Below are positions 28,730 through 35,924 of a stretch of DNA of 64,000 bases, one piece after another (position 1 is the first letter of the stretch; the number at the start of each line of letters is the position of its first letter). The notes under the pieces were generated by a model that was not told the origin of the DNA, ran no database searches, and saw only the letters and a list, made by a program, of their open reading frames with translations. The DNA lies in contig CAIXIJ010000072.1 in assembly GCA_903919455.1 (NCBI GenBank), positions 1 through 64,000 of the forward strand, given 5' to 3'. The position numbers and the translations under genes were made by a program. The DNA comes from an uncultured Acidimicrobiaceae bacterium (GTDB taxonomy: Bacteria > Actinomycetota > Acidimicrobiia > Acidimicrobiales > Ilumatobacteraceae).

Positions 28730-29649
28730 CCCTGCAGTCTGGCGTACTCGACCGCGATGTCTGCTGCTGTGGCAGCGTTGTTCTTCACCAAGGCCAGGTT
28801 TGCGGCGAGGCTGGCGCCGCCCGTGTGTTCCACCACGGCCTTCAACAGGAATGGCGTCACGTCTTGGCCCGCAATGCCCAGCGCCTGCAGTTCATTGAGG
28901 GCAGCCTCGATGGCTCCGGCGATCTCGTGCGCGGGCACTTCGTGCTCGGCAGGAATGGGGTTGGCGATGCTGATACCGGTGGTGAGGCCGAGCTCGTTCC
29001 ACGTTGCATGCAGGTAGCGGGCCAACTGGGCGGCGCCATCCAAACGGCGCGGCGCGGCGTGGCCGCTGGTGCGGCTGTAGAACGACGGGAACTCGTCGCT
29101 GCCGTTCACCACCACTGGTACGCCAAGGGTCTCCATGCGTTCGAGCGTGAGGCCGATGTCGAGAATGCTCTTCACCCCTGCCGACACCACTGCCACGGGC
29201 GTGACCGCCATCTCGGTGAGGTCGGCCGAAATGTCGAAGCTCTCCGCAGCGCCACGGTGCACGCCACCGATACCTCCGGTGGCGAACACACGAATACCCG
29301 CCAGCGCCGCGAGCTTCATCGTGGCAGCCACGGTGGTGGCGCCGGTGCGGCCAGAAGCCATCAGCCACGGAAGGTCGCGCGTGGTGGCCTTCAGCACGCC
29401 GTCCTGAGTGGCCAGTTGATGCAACTGTTCGGGCGACAGCCCGATGGTGCAGACGCCATCGATGACGGCAATGGTGGCGGGCACGGCTCCGTGGGCGCGG
29501 ACGATGCCTTCAACCTCGGTGGCCATCTCCACGTTCTGAGGGAATGGCAGACCATGGCTGATGATGGTGCTCTCCAGGGCGACCACAGCGCGGCCTTCGG
29601 CGAGGGCGGTAGTGACGTCGGCGTGTACAGCAAGCATGGGCTGCATCAT
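28726..29649 (-). CDS. psuG: Pseudouridine-5'-phosphate glycosidase
   Basis: 307 residues; splits pseudouridine 5'-phosphate into uracil and ribose 5-phosphate. Family features: VALESTIISHGLPFPQN, TIAVIDGVCTIGL, KATTRDLPWLMASGRTGATTVAATM, VFATGGIGGVHRGA, VVSAGVKSILDIG, NGSDEFPSFYSRTSG, NPIPAEHE and TPFLLKAVVEHTGG. No pseudouridine kinase (PsuK) is adjacent, which is unusual since psuK normally pairs with psuG. Four-base overlaps (ATGA) with the Lrp gene upstream and the lipoprotein gene downstream. Confidence 0.93.
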   Translation of the reverse strand: MMQPMLAVHADVTTALAEGRAVVALESTIISHGLPFPQNVEMATEVEGIVRAHGAVPATIAVIDGVCTIGLSPEQLHQLATQDGVLKATTRDLPWLMASGRTGATTVAATMKLAALAGIRVFATGGIGGVHRGAAESFDISADLTEMAVTPVAVVSAGVKSILDIGLTLERMETLGVPVVVNGSDEFPSFYSRTSGHAAPRRLDGAAQLARYLHATWNELGLTTGISIANPIPAEHEVPAHEIAGAIEAALNELQALGIAGQDVTPFLLKAVVEHTGGASLAANLALVKNNAATAADIAVEYARLQG

Positions 29650-30098
29650 CGCGCGCCCCAGCTGAAGACCTGCTTGAACAACTTGAGGCAGGAGAACGCC
29701 TCCACCTCCACGATGTCGGGGCGAGACCGCAGCGCGCTGAGCAGCACCATCAGGTGGGCGTCGTCGTCGGCTACCACTTCGAACATCAGGTCGTAACGGC
29801 CTGTGGTGGCCACCAGGTACTCCACCTCGGGCATCTCGGCCAACTGCATCGCAGTGGCTTCCGCATCACCCTGCACCCGGGCACCGATCATCGCCACCCG
29901 CCGCACGCCAACCGACATCGGGTCGGTCACCGCAACGATCTGCATCACTCCCTGGTCGGTGAGTCGTTGCACCCGTTGGCGGATGGCACCTTCGGTGAGG
30001 CCCACTTCAGCTGCCACCTTGGTGAAGGGCATTCGCCCATCGCCCTGCAGCAGTTCGATGATGGCGCGGTCTTTGTCGTCGAGTTGAGCGACGTTCAT
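29646..30098 (-). CDS. Lrp/AsnC-family transcriptional regulator
   Basis: 150 residues. N-terminal winged helix (DDKDRAIIELLQGDGRMPFTKVAAEVGLTEGAIRQRVQRL) and C-terminal RAM ligand domain (VEYLVATTGRYDLMFEVVADD). Such regulators sense amino acids or related molecules. It sits between the aminotransferase and psuG genes with 4-base overlaps on both sides, so it very likely controls this operon. The inverted repeat at 31477-31507 before the first gene is its best operator candidate. Confidence 0.9.
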   Translation of the reverse strand: MNVAQLDDKDRAIIELLQGDGRMPFTKVAAEVGLTEGAIRQRVQRLTDQGVMQIVAVTDPMSVGVRRVAMIGARVQGDAEATAMQLAEMPEVEYLVATTGRYDLMFEVVADDDAHLMVLLSALRSRPDIVEVEAFSCLKLFKQVFSWGAR

Positions 30099-31468
30099 CC
30101 GGCGTCACTCTTGGCGAACTCGTGGCTGGCATCGGTGAGTACCCGGCGCAGCGTGCGTTCGATGAAGTCGAACTCCTCATCGCCGGCGATGAGCGGCGGC
30201 GACAGCGTGATGACCGGTTCTGCGCGATCGTCGGCTCGGCAGATGAGGCCCGCTTCGTAGAGGCGAGGGGAGAGGTAGCCGCGCAGCAGGCGGTTCGCCT
30301 GTTCGTCGGTGAAAATGCCACGCGATGCCTGATCCGTGACGAGTTCGATGGCGAGGAAGTAGCCGTCGCCGCGCACATCGCCCACGAGTGGAATGTCGCG
30401 AAGCCCTTCGATGAGCGCCTTGAAGCGGCCCTCGTTGGAGCGCACGTGCCCGCAGATGTCTTCGCGCTCGAAGATGTCGAGGTTCGCATTGGCGACCGCG
30501 CAACTCACCGGATGCGCACCGAAGGTCTGCCCCTGCAGGAACGTGTTGGTGTCGGCGAGGAACGGCTCGGCCAATCGATCGCTCACCATCACGCCGCCCA
30601 GAGCCGCGTAGCCACTGGTGACCCCCTTGGCAAAGGTGATCATGTCGGGCTGGTAGCCGTAGCGCACACTGCCGAACATCTCGCCGAAACGGCCGAAGGC
30701 GCTGATCACTTCGTCGCTCACGAGCAGCACGTCGTACTCGTCGCAGATCTCGCGCACGCGCTTCCAGTAGCCCTCCGGTGGGGTGAACGCGCCGCCGGTG
30801 TTCTGGACCGGTTCCATGAAGACTGCCGCCACCGTGTCGGGGCCTTCCATCTCGATCCGCAGTGCCAGATCGTCGGCGCACCGCAGGGTGCAGGCGCTCT
30901 GCCCCATGCAGTCGTTGCAGCGATAGCGGTACGGCGTCTGCACCTTGATGGCACCCGGCATCAGCGGTTCGAACGGGGTCTTGATGGATGGCACGCCGGT
31001 GAGGCTGAGTGCGCCGATCGAGGTGCCGTGGTAGGCGAGGTAACGCGAGATCACCTTCGTGCGGCTGTGTTGCCCCTTGAGCTTCCAGTACTGCCTGGAC
31101 AGCTTGATGGCGGTCTCCACGGCATCTCCACCGGTGGGGGTGAAGAAGACTCGGTTCAAGTCGCCGGGGGCGTACTCGGCCAACCGGGCGGCAAGGGTGA
31201 TGGCGGGTTCATGGGCGAAGGACCAGATGGGGAAGTAGCCCAGGGTCTCGGCTTGGTGTCGGGCGGCCTCGGCCAGTTCGGTTCGGCCATGGCCGACCTG
31301 CACCGTGAAGAGACCTGACAGGCCGTCGAGATAGCGCTTGCCGTGCTGGTCGTAGACGTAGCAACCCTCACCGCGAGCGATAACGGGTACCTCATGGTCC
31401 GCGAATGAACCGAGGTTGGTGAAGTGCATCCAGAGGTGGCGCTGTGCCTGCTCGGAGAGCGAGGTCAT
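30095..31468 (-). CDS. Class III PLP-dependent aminotransferase
   Basis: 457 residues. Features: YLDGLSGLFTVQVGHG near the N-terminus, FFTPTGGDAVETAIKLSR (phosphate binding), the YLAYHGTSIGAL aromatic segment, LLVSDEVISAFGR (Asp to PLP nitrogen), and the PLP lysine in ITFAKGVTSGY. It looks like an omega-amino acid or amine:pyruvate/2-oxoacid transaminase. Odd: a four-cysteine cluster C-x2-C-x5-C-x3-C near residues 183-196 just before the conserved EPVQNTGG, which could bind metal. First gene of the operon with the Lrp regulator. Confidence 0.88.
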   Translation of the reverse strand: MTSLSEQAQRHLWMHFTNLGSFADHEVPVIARGEGCYVYDQHGKRYLDGLSGLFTVQVGHGRTELAEAARHQAETLGYFPIWSFAHEPAITLAARLAEYAPGDLNRVFFTPTGGDAVETAIKLSRQYWKLKGQHSRTKVISRYLAYHGTSIGALSLTGVPSIKTPFEPLMPGAIKVQTPYRYRCNDCMGQSACTLRCADDLALRIEMEGPDTVAAVFMEPVQNTGGAFTPPEGYWKRVREICDEYDVLLVSDEVISAFGRFGEMFGSVRYGYQPDMITFAKGVTSGYAALGGVMVSDRLAEPFLADTNTFLQGQTFGAHPVSCAVANANLDIFEREDICGHVRSNEGRFKALIEGLRDIPLVGDVRGDGYFLAIELVTDQASRGIFTDEQANRLLRGYLSPRLYEAGLICRADDRAEPVITLSPPLIAGDEEFDFIERTLRRVLTDASHEFAKSDAG

Positions 31469-31476
31469 GATGGCTC

Positions 31477-31507
31477 CGATTGTCGTAGGAAAAACCTACG
31501 ACAATCG
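31477..31507. promoter_or_regulatory. Perfect 13-bp inverted repeat, candidate Lrp operator
   Basis: Arm CGATTGTCGTAGG (31477-31489), spacer of five A (31490-31494), exact complement CCTACGACAATCG (31495-31507). The right-hand side overlaps a minus-strand -10-like TACGAT (31504-31509), and the left arm reaches within 9 bases of the aminotransferase ATG and abuts its GGAG. An operator blocking initiation is the simplest reading. Confidence 0.7.
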
Positions 31508-31529
31508 TAGCCGTTGCGGCTCGCGACGG

Positions 31530-32021
31530 TCAGACGCCGCAGTAGGTGTTGATCGCGGTGCTCGCGTCGTTGTACTTCTGCTCGTTGCCGATCTGCACGA
31601 GCACCGTGTCGGCCGATGCCTTGGCGGGGTCGTAGCCGAGCGCAGCGAACCGATCGGCGAGCGCCGTGTAGCCCTCGGCGAGGGTGTCGATGTCGGCCTT
31701 GATCTCGGCGGGTGCCGCAGCCTGCAGCTTGGCGACGCCGGGCTTGATGACCTCGTTGAAGAACTTCTCGAAGTCGGCAGCCACCGCGCTTTGGTTGGCG
31801 AACGGTGACGGGGCGTTGGCGAGCTCGGCGTTCATCGTGCAGAACTCGCTGCCGGCGCCGGCAGCGGTGTTCTCCGTGGTGCTGCCGGTGCTGCCGGTGT
31901 CACCGGTGCTGCCGCCAGCCGCGGAGGTGTCGGCGGGCTTCGAGGTGCTGGTGTCGTTGCCGCATGCAGCGAGCAGGGATGCCATCGCTACCGCCGCCAC
32001 GAACAGGGGTCGGATGCGCAT
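31530..32021 (-). CDS. Small putative lipoprotein
   Basis: 163 residues. Signal peptide with lipobox LLAAC (Cys20), then a Ser/Thr/Gly-rich spacer with GSTGDTGSTGST-type repeats (about 37-55), then an alpha-helical domain (about 58-163) with Cys61 and Cys161 able to form a disulfide. Strong AGGAGGAG ribosome binding site before ATG 32021. I do not recognise the domain. A minus-strand -10-like TAGGCT lies at 32053-32058. Confidence 0.75.
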   Translation of the reverse strand: MRIRPLFVAAVAMASLLAACGNDTSTSKPADTSAAGGSTGDTGSTGSTTENTAAGAGSEFCTMNAELANAPSPFANQSAVAADFEKFFNEVIKPGVAKLQAAAPAEIKADIDTLAEGYTALADRFAALGYDPAKASADTVLVQIGNEQKYNDASTAINTYCGV

Positions 32022-32052
32022 GGCACTCCTCCTGGGATTGGGGTTCCGGTCG

Positions 32053-32074
32053 AGCCTACCGGCGGGCCTAGCCT
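32053..32074. promoter_or_regulatory. Divergent -10-like pair
   Basis: TAGGCT on the minus strand (32053-32058) for the lipoprotein gene, with a leader and strong ribosome binding site. TAGCCT on the plus strand (32069-32074) ends 6 bases before ATG 32081 (leaderless). Confidence 0.5.
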
Positions 32075-32080
32075 ACGAAG

Positions 32081-32848
32081 ATGCAGCTCGCTCATGAACT
32101 GATTGGCCGCTCTGGTGACCCGGCCCTCGTGCTCATCCATGGCATTACCGAGAACCGGCGCATGTGGCATCCGTTGTTGTCGTCGCTCGCTGAAGGGCGC
32201 GAGGTGCTTGCGGTGGACCTGCGTGGCCACGGCGAGAGCGACATCGAGGGGCCCTACGATCCCATCACCTACGCCACCGATGTGGCCGAGACGGTGCAGG
32301 CCCTCGGGTTGGAGCGTCCGTTGGTCATCGGTCACTCTCTGGGCGGCATCGTGGCCAGTGCATACGCCGCGGTGGCACCCTGCGTCGGCATCGTGAACAT
32401 CGACCAGCCGCTGCGGTTGGCCGATTTCCAGGCCGGCCTGCTGCAGCTCGAGCCGATGCTCACGGGAACCCAGGAGGAGTTTCAGGCGGCCATCGCCATG
32501 GTGTTCGGTCTCATGAACGGCCCGCTGTCCGAAGGCGAGGTGCAGCGCATCGACCGCCTACGCGGCACACCGCGTCAGGATGTCGTGCTCGGCACATGGG
32601 ACAGCGTGTTGCACGGCACCGTGGAGGAACTCGATGCCACCGTGGTGGCCCTGGCAGGAGCCATCACCGTGCCGTACCTGTCGCTGCACGGCATCGACCC
32701 CGGCGCCGGCTATGCCGATTGGCTCACCGGTCTCGTACCGACGGCCACGGTGGAGCAGTGGCCCGACCACGGTCACTACCCACATCTGGTCGACCCCGCT
32801 CGTTTCCTCGCCCGTGTTGCCGAGTTCGAGGCACAGGTCAGGGCGTGA
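32081..32848 (+). CDS. Alpha/beta hydrolase
   Basis: 255 residues. LVLIHGITENRRMW (oxyanion), VDLRGHGESD, nucleophile elbow GHSLGG (Ser near 88), LSLHGIDPG in the acid region, and terminal His in WPDHGHYPHL. No signal peptide, so cytoplasmic. Stop overlaps the GTG of the following enoyl-CoA hydratase gene (GTGA), pointing to a shared acyl-CoA or ester degradation step. Substrate unknown. Confidence 0.82.
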   Translation: MQLAHELIGRSGDPALVLIHGITENRRMWHPLLSSLAEGREVLAVDLRGHGESDIEGPYDPITYATDVAETVQALGLERPLVIGHSLGGIVASAYAAVAPCVGIVNIDQPLRLADFQAGLLQLEPMLTGTQEEFQAAIAMVFGLMNGPLSEGEVQRIDRLRGTPRQDVVLGTWDSVLHGTVEELDATVVALAGAITVPYLSLHGIDPGAGYADWLTGLVPTATVEQWPDHGHYPHLVDPARFLARVAEFEAQVRA

Positions 32849-33624
32849 CCATTCGTGTGAGCGTGGATGGGCCTGTGGGCACCATCACACTCGATCGGGC
32901 GGCCAAGCGCAACGCGGTCACCTACGACATGTGGGTGGCACTCGGAGCGGCCTGCCATCAGGTGGCTCACGACCCAGCGGTTCGTGTGGTGCTGTTGCGC
33001 GGCGACGGAGCGCACTTCTGCGCAGGTGCCGACATCACCGAGTTGCTCGCAGAGCGGCCGCAGGGCACGCCGTCGTTCATGGACGTGAACATGGCCGCGG
33101 AGCACGCCTTGGCGGCGCTGCCGAAGCCCGTGGTCGCCGTGGTGCAGGGCGACTGCATCGGCGGGGGTGCGGCGCTGGCCATCGACTGCGACATCCGAAT
33201 TGCCACCGAGGGATCACGCTTCGGCATCACCCCGTCGAAGCTGGGCATCGTCTACCCACCGGCATCGCTGGAACGCGCCGTTCGCCTGCTCGGCCCAGCG
33301 GCCAAGCGACTGTTGTACACGGGCGATCTCATCGAGGCTGCAGAGGCGTATCGAATCGGGTTGGTCGACGAACTGCTGCCCACCGATGAGGTGGAGGCTC
33401 GCGTGGCCCAGTTGTGCACCACGTTGTCGGAGCGATCATTGCTCACGCAGGCGGGCACGAAACAGATGGTGGCGGCCGTGTTGGCGCACGGTTCGGTTCC
33501 GGCCGAGTTGGCCGAGTCGTGGGCGCGCGAAGTTGCAGCGGCGCCCGACCCGCAGGAGGGCGTGAACGCATTCGTCGAACGGCGCGCGCCGCGCTTCACC
33601 TGGACCGAACGCACACAGGAGTGA
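32845..33624 (+). CDS. Enoyl-CoA hydratase/isomerase family protein
   Basis: 259 residues from GTG 32845. Crotonase fold: GTITLDRAAKRNAVTYDMW, HFCAGADITELL, GDCIGGGAALAIDCDIRIA, FGITPSKLGIVYPP, and C-terminal EGVNAFVERRAPRFTW. One of three crotonase-fold proteins in the window (with 21468-22331 and menB). Its start overlaps the hydrolase stop, so expression is coupled. Likely acts on a short acyl-CoA; substrate not readable. Confidence 0.85.
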   Translation: MTIRVSVDGPVGTITLDRAAKRNAVTYDMWVALGAACHQVAHDPAVRVVLLRGDGAHFCAGADITELLAERPQGTPSFMDVNMAAEHALAALPKPVVAVVQGDCIGGGAALAIDCDIRIATEGSRFGITPSKLGIVYPPASLERAVRLLGPAAKRLLYTGDLIEAAEAYRIGLVDELLPTDEVEARVAQLCTTLSERSLLTQAGTKQMVAAVLAHGSVPAELAESWAREVAAAPDPQEGVNAFVERRAPRFTWTERTQE

Positions 33625-33664
33625 CGCTCGAAACTCTGTGACACCCCCCGTTCATGATGGCGGT

Positions 33665-34894
33665 ATGTCGCAGCCCGCCGCACTTCTTGTGCAGATCCAC
33701 GATCTGGTCGGGCAGTTGGCTGCGTGCGAACTTGGCGGTCTGAGCGGGGGCGAGTTACATGCGCTCACTCTCGGGTTGCAGCGCGAGCAGTCGCGATTGG
33801 GTGTGGTGGCGGCTGGGGCGTTGGCGCCGTGGGAGTCGTCGGAGGTGTGGCGCGAGGGTGGCACGTTGCGCCCGGAGTTGGCGGTGGGGCGCGACGTGCG
33901 GCGAGATCGCGAGCGGGTGCGGTTCGAGCTGCGCCGTGCGCGCCTGCTGGCACTCTCGCCGTGTACGCGTGAGGCGGTGTTGGCTGGCCGCCTGTCGATG
34001 GATCATGTGGATCTGTTCGTGCAGTACGCCACCCGTGCTCGGCTTGGCTACTTCATCGAGCACGAGGCGCTGCTGGTCGAGCAATGTGCCGCACTCGAGT
34101 TGTTCGACGATGCCCGGCGAGCGGTGCAGTACTGGGCGTATCGGGCCGACGACGAGTTGGGGTTGCGTCGCGATCGGCCAGAGGGTTCGCGCGTGTATCT
34201 GTCGCGTTCCTCCGCCACGGGTGAGGCCGATCTGTCGGGCCGGTTGGGTGCCATTGACGCTGAGGTGGTGGAAAACGAACTGCGTCGCCTGATGCGCGAC
34301 ATCCGTCTGGAAGATCGTCAGCAGGGTGTGGCACGCACCTCGGCGCAGGTGCGCGCAGCGGCGCTCGTGCGAATGGCCGGTCGTTCGGTAAACACGGCTG
34401 GGCCCTCGGCGCGGCCACTGTTCGAGGTGGTGGTGGGCGACGAGACCGCTCGCCGGTTGTGCGAGTTGGCTTCTGGCGTGGTGGTGGCACCTGGCGATCT
34501 CGTGCCTCACATCGATACCGCGGTGATGCAGGCGTTCCTGTTCGACGGTTCGAGCACGGTGGTTGCGGTGTCGTCGCAGCGCACGTTCCGCGGGGCGCTG
34601 CGGCGTGCAATTCAAGTTCGCGACCGGCGGTGTCAACACGCCTCGGTGTGCCCCACGCCGGCGGTGGATGGCGATGTGGACCACCGAATACCTGCAGCCC
34701 GGGGCGGGCCCACGAGTCAGTTCAACGGTCGATGCCTGTGCTGGTCGCATAACCGCGATGCTGCGTTGCGCGACCACACGTCGGCCCTGCCCGAGCGGCA
34801 CCTCACGGTGCTCGACGAGCTCCGCTGCCGCATGCGTTGGCGCTACCTGCGAGACGAGGGCGAGCCCTACACTTCGGCCGACATCGACGACTGA
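33665..34894 (+). CDS. HNH endonuclease domain protein (DUF222-like)
   Basis: 409 residues from ATG 33665; a -10-like CATGAT ending 6 bases before it supports this start over an upstream in-frame ATG. The long helical N-terminal region resembles DUF222 (LSMDHVDLFVQYAT is typical). The C-terminal HNH module has RDRRCQHASVCPTPAVDGDVDHRIPA (Cys pair, DH) and LCWSHNRD. Proteins of this type are found in many copies in actinobacteria and are often linked to mobile DNA; their function is unproven. No element ends are visible around it. Confidence 0.8.
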   Translation: MSQPAALLVQIHDLVGQLAACELGGLSGGELHALTLGLQREQSRLGVVAAGALAPWESSEVWREGGTLRPELAVGRDVRRDRERVRFELRRARLLALSPCTREAVLAGRLSMDHVDLFVQYATRARLGYFIEHEALLVEQCAALELFDDARRAVQYWAYRADDELGLRRDRPEGSRVYLSRSSATGEADLSGRLGAIDAEVVENELRRLMRDIRLEDRQQGVARTSAQVRAAALVRMAGRSVNTAGPSARPLFEVVVGDETARRLCELASGVVVAPGDLVPHIDTAVMQAFLFDGSSTVVAVSSQRTFRGALRRAIQVRDRRCQHASVCPTPAVDGDVDHRIPAARGGPTSQFNGRCLCWSHNRDAALRDHTSALPERHLTVLDELRCRMRWRYLRDEGEPYTSADIDD

Positions 34895-34913
34895 GGAGTG
34901 GCTCCAGCCTCAG
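34891..34913. terminator. Hairpin between convergent HNH and PPOX genes
   Basis: CTGAGG (34891-34896) pairs with CCTCAG (34908-34913), with inner TGG/CCA pairing. It covers the HNH stop codon and the stop of the convergent gene. Confidence 0.5.
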
Positions 34914-35326
34914 CCCCAGACGCTGACGATCGACGTCGGGCGCAGGCGAAGCACGACGATGTCGTCGTCCTTCCAGGCCTCGCGCAGTGCCGCGGCGCGA
35001 GGGGTGCCGGCCTCGTAACGGTCGATCATGCGATGCGTCACCACTTGGCCCGGGTCGTCCTCCACGGTGATGGTGCCGCGGATCAGGTAGCCCTGAGTGT
35101 CGGAACGGTCGCCGCCGACGGTGACGCCCGCCCTCGGATCGGCGAGTGCGTTGCGGGTCTTGGTCGCTGCGCGATCCGAGACGAACAGCAGGTCGTGCGT
35201 GCCATCGGCGGCGGGTTCGAGGTCGAACCAGATCGGCACGTTGTGGGGGAAGCCGTCGCGACCGATCGTGGCCAGACGGGCGAAGCGAACTTCACCGAGG
35301 AACGCAAGGGCTCGATCGTCGAACAT
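34910..35326 (-). CDS. PPOX-class (pyridoxamine oxidase-fold) flavin/F420-dependent protein
   Basis: 138 residues, split-barrel fold: FARLATIGRDGFPHNVPIWFDLE, TKTRNALADPRAGVTVGG, and YLIRGTITVEDD. This matches the F420-binding FDOR-B group of actinobacteria (short, with 'R.ATIG.DG.PH..P' opening) rather than PdxH, which is longer. Reaction unknown. Lies near the luciferase-like oxidoreductase; cofE is about 9 kb away. Confidence 0.8.
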   Translation of the reverse strand: MFDDRALAFLGEVRFARLATIGRDGFPHNVPIWFDLEPAADGTHDLLFVSDRAATKTRNALADPRAGVTVGGDRSDTQGYLIRGTITVEDDPGQVVTHRMIDRYEAGTPRAAALREAWKDDDIVVLRLRPTSIVSVWG

Positions 35327-35354
35327 CCGAACAGCATGCCATTTCGGCAGCGAT

Positions 35355-35924
35355 CTATGTGGTCGAGTGGGCGCCCTGTTGAGCGGCGTGCAGCTGGGTC
35401 TCCATCAGCAGCAGCCGGGCGTCGGCGCCCAAGGCCGATCGGTAGCGGTGGGGGAGCTGCGAGGGGTACGACATGAAGTCGCCGGTCTGCAGCAGCGACA
35501 CGCTGCCGTCGATCTCCACCTCGATCGGGCCCGCCAGCACATAGAGCGCCTCAAACCCCTCGTGGGTCCACGCCTCGCGAAACTCGGTGGCGAGACCACG
35601 GAGTTCGATCACGTGGAACGGGGTGTCGCCGGGTAGCAGCAGGCGCCGCAGCGACTCGCCCGCAGTGTTGATGGTGGGTACGGCGGTGTCGTCGGCGCGC
35701 GCCACCACGGCCTCATGGTCGCCAGTGGTGGCATCGAACAGGGCCTGCGGGGTGGTGCCGAGCGCCGACGCGATGCGATACAGGCTGTCCATCGACGGCG
35801 TGGCGCGCCCGTTCTCCACCTGGGAGAGGAACGGTTGCGACAGGCCCGAACGCTCGGCCAAGGCGACCAGGGTGAGGTCGCCGGCCAGCCGACGTTCGCG
35901 AATGGCGGTGCCGAGTTGGGTCAA
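35355..35924 (-). CDS. XRE-family regulator with cupin sensor domain
   Basis: 189 residues from TTG 35924. N-terminal helix-turn-helix (LVALAERSGLSQPFLSQVENGRATPSMDSLYRIASAL, residues about 18-55) and C-terminal cupin (FEALYVLAGPIEVEIDGSVSLLQTGDFMSYPSQLPHRYRS). Such proteins repress small-molecule catabolic genes. The TTGA overlap with the oxidoreductase gene couples them, so autoregulation of this pair through the inverted repeat at 37099-37117 is plausible. Confidence 0.88.
   Translation of the reverse strand: MTQLGTAIRERRLAGDLTLVALAERSGLSQPFLSQVENGRATPSMDSLYRIASALGTTPQALFDATTGDHEAVVARADDTAVPTINTAGESLRRLLLPGDTPFHVIELRGLATEFREAWTHEGFEALYVLAGPIEVEIDGSVSLLQTGDFMSYPSQLPHRYRSALGADARLLLMETQLHAAQQGAHSTT

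Noticed and set aside
33665-34894. HNH gene as part of an intron or mobile element
   Set aside because: No terminal repeats, target duplications, reverse transcriptase or intron structure around it; flanked by ordinary genes and a normal convergent hairpin.
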